This document shows, in pieces, positions 13,270 to 17,900 of a DNA stretch of 17,900 nt; the stretch's first letter is position 1, and the number at the start of each line of letters is the position of its first letter. The position numbers and the translations under genes were made by a program. The stretch is from Prevotella sp. CAG:755 (GTDB taxonomy: Bacteria > Bacteroidota > Bacteroidia > Bacteroidales > Bacteroidaceae), in assembly GCA_000431275.1 (NCBI GenBank), contig HF989215.1:39755-57654 (forward strand), written 5' to 3'. The notes under the pieces were generated by a model. The model searched no databases, was not told the DNA's origin, and saw only the letters and a list, made by a program, of their open reading frames with translations.

Positions 13270-16200
13270 CTACTCCGCCGGGAGCGACATGATCTCGTCG
13301 AGCACTGCGCGGGCCTCGGCCACAGTGTGCACCCCGCCGACGCGCATCCGCCGCTTGCCGTTCGCCTCGGCCAGTTCGCAATCGCGGACGTGACTGACGG
13401 CATACTTGATGACGCGGCCGAAAGCGGCGCTGGCATAATAGGGACTGTCGGACCGGCTGACGAAATAGAGCGTCATGCGGCCGCCTTTCAGCATCAGCCG
13501 CTCGACACCGAGCCGTCGCCCCTCACGGCGCAGCGGCACCATGCCCAGCAGCTCCTCGCCCTCAGGCGGGACCGGCCCGAAGCGGTCTTCGAGCCGATGG
13601 CGGAAGGCCTCGACCTGCTCATCGCTTTCCAGTCCGTCCAACTCGCGATAGAGGGCCATGCGCTCGCTGCTCCCGGGCACGTAAGTCTCGGGGAAGTAGG
13701 CGCGGACGTCGCCCTCGACGCTGCATTCGTCGACAAAGAGGTCGCCGCGCAAGTCATTAGTCTTGCGGATCTCCTCAGCGTAAAGATCGGCGAACTCATC
13801 ATTCTTCAGCTCAGTGACGGCCTGCGCCAGGATTTTCTGATAGGTTTCATAACCCAAGTCGGCGATAAAGCCACTCTGCTCCGCGCCGAGCAGGTTGCCA
13901 GCACCGCGGATGTCCAAGTCCTGCATGGCGATGTGGATACCGCTGCCAAGGTCGCTGAAACTTTCGATGGCTTGCAGCCGTCGGCGCGACTCGTCGGGCA
14001 AGAGGGCCAACGGCGGTGCGAGCAGGTAGCAGAAGGCCTTGCGGCTGCCCCGCCCGACGCGGCCGCGCATCTGATGGAGGTCGGAGAGTCCGAAAGTCTG
14101 CGCCGCATCGATGATGATGGTGTTCGCGTTGGGGATGTCAATGCCGTTCTCGACGATGGTGGTCGAAATGAGTACGTCGTAGTCATAATTGATAAAGCCC
14201 ACGACGATACGCTCCAACTCCTCGGGCGACATCTGTCCGTGACCGATGGCCACGCGGGCGTCGGGGACATGTTCGCGGACCAAGGCCGCCAAGTTGGGCA
14301 GTGCGGCAATACGGTTCGAAACGATAAACACCTGCCCGTTTCGGCTCATCTCGAAATTCACGGCGTCGGCTATGATTTCGTGGCCAAAGGTGTGCACCTC
14401 CGTCTGTATAGGCCGGCGGTTCGGGGGTGGCGTCTGGATCACCGAGAAGTCGCGCGCACCCATCAGGGAGAACTGCAAAGTGCGCGGGATGGGCGTGGCC
14501 GACATGGTGAGCGTGTCGACATTCGTCTTCATCTGGCGGAGTTTTTCCTTGACGGCGACACCGAACTTCTGCTCCTCGTCGATGACAAGCAGGCCAAGGT
14601 CTTTGAACTTGACGTTCTTACCGATGAGTTTGTGCGTCCCGACGACGATGTTCACCTGGCCGTCGGCCAAGCCTTTCAGCACGGCTTTTGTCTGCGCGGC
14701 CGTGCGTGCCCGGCTCAGGTAGTCCACCTTCACGGGAAAGTCTTTGAGCCGACGGGCAAACGTCTTGTAGTGTTGGAAAGCCAGGACAGTTGTCGGGACG
14801 AGCACGGCTACCTGTTTGTTGTCGCAGGCGGCCTTGAAGGCAGCCCGGACGGCTATTTCGGTCTTGCCGAATCCTACGTCGCCGCAAACCAGGCGGTCCA
14901 TCGGGCGCACGCTCTCCATGTCGGCTTTCACTTCCTGGGTGACACGCAACTGGTCCGGCGTATCCTCGTAAGCAAAACTGGCTTCCAGCTCGTGCTGGAG
15001 GAACGTGTCGGGGCTGAAAGCAAAGCCCCGCTCCTGACGGCGACGGGCATAGAGACGGATAAGGTCGCGGGCGATGTCCTTGATCTTCTTTTTCGTCCGC
15101 TCCTTCATCTTTTCCCACGCTCCGGTGCCCAGGCTGCTCAGGCGGGGCGCCTCGCCCTCTTTCCCCTTATACTTGCTGACTTTGTGCAAAGCATGGATGC
15201 TGACGAAGACTACGTCATCGTTCCGATAGACAAGCTTGATGACCTCCTGCGAGGTGCCGTCCGGATTCGGCAGGCGTACCAGTCCGGCAAAGCGGCCGAC
15301 GCCGTGGTCGACGTGAACGACATAGTCGCCCGGCTCGAACTGCGACAGCTCTTTCAGCGTCAGAGCCATCTTGCCGTCGCGGGCACGGTCGCTGCGCAGG
15401 CTGTACTTGTGGAACCGGTCGAATATCTGATGGTCGGTGTAAAAGCAGGCGTGGAGCGTATGGTCGGCGTATCCGGCATGCAGGGTGTGCTCGACGGGCG
15501 TGAAACGGATGCCGCTGCCCATCTCGTCGAAGATGCTCTGCAAGCGTTCGTGCTGCTTCGCACTGTCGGCACAGACATAGAGCGTATAGCCGTCTGCCAT
15601 GCTCTGACCGAAAGCCTCGCGGACGAGGTCGAAGTTCTTGTGGAAAATCGGCTGGGGCGAGGTGGCAAACCCGACGGTGGCCTGGGGCGACGCGGAAGGA
15701 CGCGGACCGATTTCGATGCGCATCAGCGAGGCCACGCCGCGCTGGAAGGCCTCACCGGCGACGAGGAGGCTCTCACGGCTGAGGCGTTCGGCCTGCTCGG
15801 CAGCCTCCATCTCGCTCGTGGCCTCGCGTTCGGCTTGCGCCTGACGGGCGAAGCCTTCGTCGTAGATACGGCTGACAATGTCACGGACAAGACTGAAATT
15901 GTCGAACACGGCTACCGTCCCTTCGGGAAGGAGGTCGAAAAACGGCACAAGGCCTCCCGACGTGGCTTCGACTTCGGGCACGATGACGGCTGCCGCACAG
16001 ACCTCGTCGGAAAGCTGCGTCTGGACGTCAAAAGTACGGAGCGAATCGACCTCATCGCCGAAGAAGTCAAGGCGGAAAGGGCGTTCCGACGAATAGGAAT
16101 AGACGTCGAGGATGCTGCCGCGCACGGCAAACTCTCCGGGCTCGTAGACATAATCCTTGCGACGGAACCCGAGTTCCACGAGGCGCTCCTGGAGCTGCGT

Positions 16201-16671
16201 GAGGTCGGCCGTGTCGCCCTTGGACAGACGGACGGTGCGGTCGTCAAGCATCCGGCGCGACGCCACGCGCTCGGCCATGGCGTCGGGATAGGTGACAACC
16301 ATCTTCGGCCTGCTTTCCGGCCCGCCGCTGAGGCGGCCCAGCACGTCGGTGCGCAGGATTTCGTTGGCCGCGTCGCGCTGCGCATACTTCACGGCACGGC
16401 GATAGGTCGACGGGAAAAAGAGTACGTCCGCCTCGCCAAGCACTTGCGCGGCATCGTGGTAAAAATAGCCGGCACCTTCCTCGTCGTTGAGCACGACGAG
16501 CAGCATGCGGCCCGCGAGCTGCCCGGCCAGCGTGGACAGCACCACTGCCGCCGCCGAACCGCACAGCCCCTCGCACGCCACGGACTGTATCTCCGGGTCG
16601 TCCACGAGGCTGGCGAGCGCTTTCACGCCGGGATGGCGGGCATATAATGTAGCGATATCTTCTGTTTTCAT
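13270..16671 (-). CDS. mfd: Transcription-repair coupling factor Mfd
   Basis: A 1133-residue ATP-driven DNA translocase that removes stalled RNA polymerase and recruits UvrA to transcribed-strand damage. The N-terminal UvrB-like region (1 to about 330) is followed by the RNA-polymerase-interacting domain (about 435-500, with FEPGDYVVHVDHGVGRFAGL). The helicase core has Walker A GDVGFGKTE (about 596-604), DEEQKFG (about 696-702), SATPIPRTL (about 722-730) and the translocation motif GRVGRGSRKAFCY (about 870-882). The C-terminal UvrA-masking domain (about 1000-1130) is present. Length and domain order are normal. The ATG at 16671 has a -7 box only 5 bases upstream, so the mRNA is probably leaderless or nearly so. 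It converges with the small gene at 12985-13233. Confidence 0.96.
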   Translation of the reverse strand: MKTEDIATLYARHPGVKALASLVDDPEIQSVACEGLCGSAAAVVLSTLAGQLAGRMLLVVLNDEEGAGYFYHDAAQVLGEADVLFFPSTYRRAVKYAQRDAANEILRTDVLGRLSGGPESRPKMVVTYPDAMAERVASRRMLDDRTVRLSKGDTADLTQLQERLVELGFRRKDYVYEPGEFAVRGSILDVYSYSSERPFRLDFFGDEVDSLRTFDVQTQLSDEVCAAAVIVPEVEATSGGLVPFFDLLPEGTVAVFDNFSLVRDIVSRIYDEGFARQAQAEREATSEMEAAEQAERLSRESLLVAGEAFQRGVASLMRIEIGPRPSASPQATVGFATSPQPIFHKNFDLVREAFGQSMADGYTLYVCADSAKQHERLQSIFDEMGSGIRFTPVEHTLHAGYADHTLHACFYTDHQIFDRFHKYSLRSDRARDGKMALTLKELSQFEPGDYVVHVDHGVGRFAGLVRLPNPDGTSQEVIKLVYRNDDVVFVSIHALHKVSKYKGKEGEAPRLSSLGTGAWEKMKERTKKKIKDIARDLIRLYARRRQERGFAFSPDTFLQHELEASFAYEDTPDQLRVTQEVKADMESVRPMDRLVCGDVGFGKTEIAVRAAFKAACDNKQVAVLVPTTVLAFQHYKTFARRLKDFPVKVDYLSRARTAAQTKAVLKGLADGQVNIVVGTHKLIGKNVKFKDLGLLVIDEEQKFGVAVKEKLRQMKTNVDTLTMSATPIPRTLQFSLMGARDFSVIQTPPPNRRPIQTEVHTFGHEIIADAVNFEMSRNGQVFIVSNRIAALPNLAALVREHVPDARVAIGHGQMSPEELERIVVGFINYDYDVLISTTIVENGIDIPNANTIIIDAAQTFGLSDLHQMRGRVGRGSRKAFCYLLAPPLALLPDESRRRLQAIESFSDLGSGIHIAMQDLDIRGAGNLLGAEQSGFIADLGYETYQKILAQAVTELKNDEFADLYAEEIRKTNDLRGDLFVDECSVEGDVRAYFPETYVPGSSERMALYRELDGLESDEQVEAFRHRLEDRFGPVPPEGEELLGMVPLRREGRRLGVERLMLKGGRMTLYFVSRSDSPYYASAAFGRVIKYAVSHVRDCELAEANGKRRMRVGGVHTVAEARAVLDEIMSLPAE

Positions 16672-16676
16672 CGCTG

Positions 16677-16684
16677 CAAAGTTA
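16677..16684 (-). promoter_or_regulatory. Promoter -7 box of mfd, very close to the ATG
   Basis: The minus strand reads TAACTTTG, an exact TAnnTTTG match, ending 5 bases before the mfd ATG (16671). With the usual start a few bases after the box, transcription would begin at or next to the A of ATG. A TTTTT tract lies about 15 bases upstream of the box, but no proper TTTG -33. Confidence 0.6.
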
Positions 16685-16781
16685 GTTCGAAACGCTGTAA
16701 AAACGGGTCGTCAGTGCAAGGAAAAACGCGAGGATGCCACTTGCGGCTCCCGGATGGGCACCTGCCACACCCGACGCGACA

Positions 16782-16886
16782 CCGGGAAATCCGCCGGACG
16801 CCCGGCTGCCGCCGGTCGGCGGACCCGGCTTTCCGGGTCGCCATTCCGTCAATCCTGTCAGCCGTCGCGTCTTTTCCGTCAGCCGT
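16782..16886 (-). repeat. 21-bp periodic intergenic repeat array D (five units)
   Basis: On the minus strand, 21-base units occupy 16866-16886, 16845-16865, 16824-16844, 16803-16823 and 16782-16802. The first two carry the exact core (ACGGCTGACGG and ACGGCTGACAGG), the third ATGGCGACCCGG, and the last two are degenerate. It lies upstream of mfd, between the mfd promoter and the 86-bp array. The rest of 16685-16952 shows nothing I can identify. Confidence 0.7.
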
Positions 16887-16952
16887 CCTGTTGCCCCGCG
16901 CCGGCCATCCGTTGTGGGCCGGAGGGCCGTTCAAGAGGTGCGGCCCCCGCCC

Positions 16953-17313
16953 GTTCCACTCGTTTGCACCACTTTGCTCTGCCAAGACAGGCTGCACTCG
17001 GGAGCGTCAGGTGAGTTTCCTACGTCAACTCCCCGCCCGTTCCACTCGTTTGCATCACTTTGCTTCGCCAAGATAGGCTGCACTCGGGAACGTCAGGTGA
17101 GTTTCCTGCGTCAACTCCCCGCCCGTTCCACTCGTTTGCACCACTTTGCTTCGCCAAGACAGGCTGCACTCGGGAGTGTCAGGTGAGTTTCCTGCGTCAA
17201 CTCCCTGCCCGTTCCACTCGTTTGCACCACTTTGCTCCGCCAAGACGGGCTGCACTCGGGAGCGTCAGGTGAGTTTCCTGCGTCAACTCCCCGCCCGTTC
17301 CACTCGTTTGCAC
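16953..17313. repeat. 86-bp tandem repeat, four full copies plus a partial copy
   Basis: The block beginning GTTCCACTCGTTTGCAC recurs at 16953, 17039, 17125, 17211 and 17297, always exactly 86 bases apart. Full copies differ from one another at only a few positions; the fifth runs for about 17 bases and then becomes the mtaB promoter. Each unit contains CACTTTGC where the promoter has ATCTTTGC, and an imperfect inverted repeat (GGTGAGTT / AACTCCCC). The period is not a multiple of three and the open frames through it have no family resemblance, so it is non-coding. There is no spacer diversity, so it is not CRISPR. Confidence 0.95.
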
Positions 17314-17321
17314 TATCTTTG
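17314..17321 (+). promoter_or_regulatory. Promoter -7 box of mtaB
   Basis: TATCTTTG matches TAnnTTTG and ends 12 bases before the ATG at 17334, predicting a very short leader. It lies exactly where the partial fifth 86-bp copy diverges from the others. No -33 TTTG at normal spacing is seen. Confidence 0.6.
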
Positions 17322-17333
17322 CACACTAAAAAT

Positions 17334-17900
17334 ATGTCCATGGATTCCACCTCACCGCTCAACGGCTTGAAGGCCGTTTTTCAGACACTGGGATGTAAGC
17401 TCAATTTCGCCGAAACCTCGGCCCTGCGCGACCGCTTGGCTGCCGAGGGCGTTGAGGCGGCTGCCGAGGGGGAGCGGGCCGACCTCTGTATCGTCAACAC
17501 CTGTTCGGTGACCGACACGGCCGACCACAAGTGCCGCCAGGCCATCCATCGGCTCACACGCGAGCACCCCGGAGCCTTCGTCCTGGTGATGGGCTGCTAT
17601 GCCCAGCTGCGCCCCGGACAGGTGGCGGACATCGAGGGCGTCGACCTCGTCGTGGGCATGGAGCAGAAAGGCGACGTGGTGCGCCTGCTCAAAGAGCGCG
17701 TGGCGCGCCGCAGTGAGGGCGGAGCCTGTCACGAGGCCATCGCCGTCCCGACCCGGGAGATCCGCACGTTTGTCCCCTCGTGCTCGCGGGGCGAGCGCAC
17801 TCGCTATTTCCTCAAAGTGCAGGACGGGTGCGACTATTGCTGTACCTATTGCACCATCCCCTACGCCCGTGGACGCAGCCGCAACGGCTCGATCGCCTCG
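17334..17900 (+). CDS. mtaB: tRNA threonylcarbamoyladenosine methylthiotransferase MtaB (5' part)
   Basis: The first 189 residues of a radical-SAM methylthiotransferase that adds a methylthio group to t6A37 in tRNAs reading ANN codons. The N-terminal cluster-binding Cys residues are Cys21 (QTLGCKLNFAE), Cys57 (NTCSVT) and Cys88 (VMGCYAQ). The radical-SAM CxxxCxxC is Cys166, Cys170, Cys173 in KVQDGCDYCCTYC, followed by TIPYARGRSR. The GCKLNFAE and YARGRSR forms fit MtaB rather than MiaB or RimO, which have GCQMN- and GCPKN-type starts. The reading frame is open to the right edge, so the rest of the radical-SAM domain and any C-terminal domain are missing. A second in-frame ATG at 17340 could also be the start. 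Expression may be affected by the 86-bp array directly upstream. Confidence 0.93.
   Translation, partial: MSMDSTSPLNGLKAVFQTLGCKLNFAETSALRDRLAAEGVEAAAEGERADLCIVNTCSVTDTADHKCRQAIHRLTREHPGAFVLVMGCYAQLRPGQVADIEGVDLVVGMEQKGDVVRLLKERVARRSEGGACHEAIAVPTREIRTFVPSCSRGERTRYFLKVQDGCDYCCTYCTIPYARGRSRNGSIAS

Noticed and set aside
13327..16647. A 1106-residue open frame on the plus strand opposite mfd
   Set aside because: It is an antisense shadow: the minus strand carries complete Mfd motifs over the same region, and the plus-strand translation has no recognisable domains. High GC content makes long antisense frames common here.
16734..17186. Proline/arginine-rich open frames through array D and the 86-bp repeats
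   Set aside because: The period of 86 shifts frame each copy, the composition is atypical, and no start signal or family is seen.
16953..17313. CRISPR array
   Set aside because: The 86-bp units are contiguous with no unique spacers, and no cas genes are present.

Overview
The window reads as a chromosomal segment of a GC-rich member of the Bacteroidales, most likely Prevotellaceae-like; this placement is inferred. The evidence is the recurring Bacteroidetes promoter box TAnnTTTG in front of most transcription units, starts that mostly lack a Shine-Dalgarno sequence, a DUF4369-TlpA protein, and the gene order sigma-54 activator / LptE-like lipoprotein / TPR protein / secG. I see no insertion sequence, prophage, CRISPR array or rRNA.

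Layout. (1) 1-2875, minus strand: a four-gene envelope and secretion operon, sigma-54 activator -> lptE-like -> TPR protein -> secG (cut by the left edge). Twin palindromes sit just upstream of its promoter. (2) 3214-8187, minus strand: a tightly packed five-gene operon, family-2 glycosyltransferase -> dihydroorotase pyrC -> stand-alone MetH reactivation domain -> membrane metallophosphoesterase -> plsC-like acyltransferase. It ends at a hairpin terminator about 160 bases past plsC. (3) 8319-9486, plus strand: a secreted TlpA-like thioredoxin with its own promoter and terminator. (4) 9711-12682, minus strand: ffh -> terminator -> folD -> Spx/ArsC-like gene, then tRNA-His with its own promoter, a leader palindrome and a terminator. 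(5) 12937-13233, plus strand: a small conserved-looking protein of unknown function. (6) 13270-16684, minus strand: mfd, whose promoter lies so close to the ATG that the mRNA is probably leaderless or nearly so. (7) 17314-17900, plus strand: the 5' part of mtaB, cut by the right edge.

The genes are mostly housekeeping: secretion (secG, ffh), LPS and lipid handling (lptE-like, plsC, metallophosphoesterase, glycosyltransferase), pyrimidine, folate and methionine one-carbon metabolism (pyrC, folD, MetH reactivation), and DNA repair or tRNA modification (mfd, mtaB).

The unexpected signal lies between the genes. The four largest spaces without a gene (2876-3213, 9429-9779, 12643-12984 and 16672-17333) each hold a degenerate tandem array with a strict 21-bp period and the core ACGGCTGACSG, in either orientation. 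Separately, an exact 86-bp tandem repeat (four full copies plus a partial one) abuts the mtaB promoter, and each copy carries a decayed image of the promoter's -7 box. I do not recognise either as a named repeat family.
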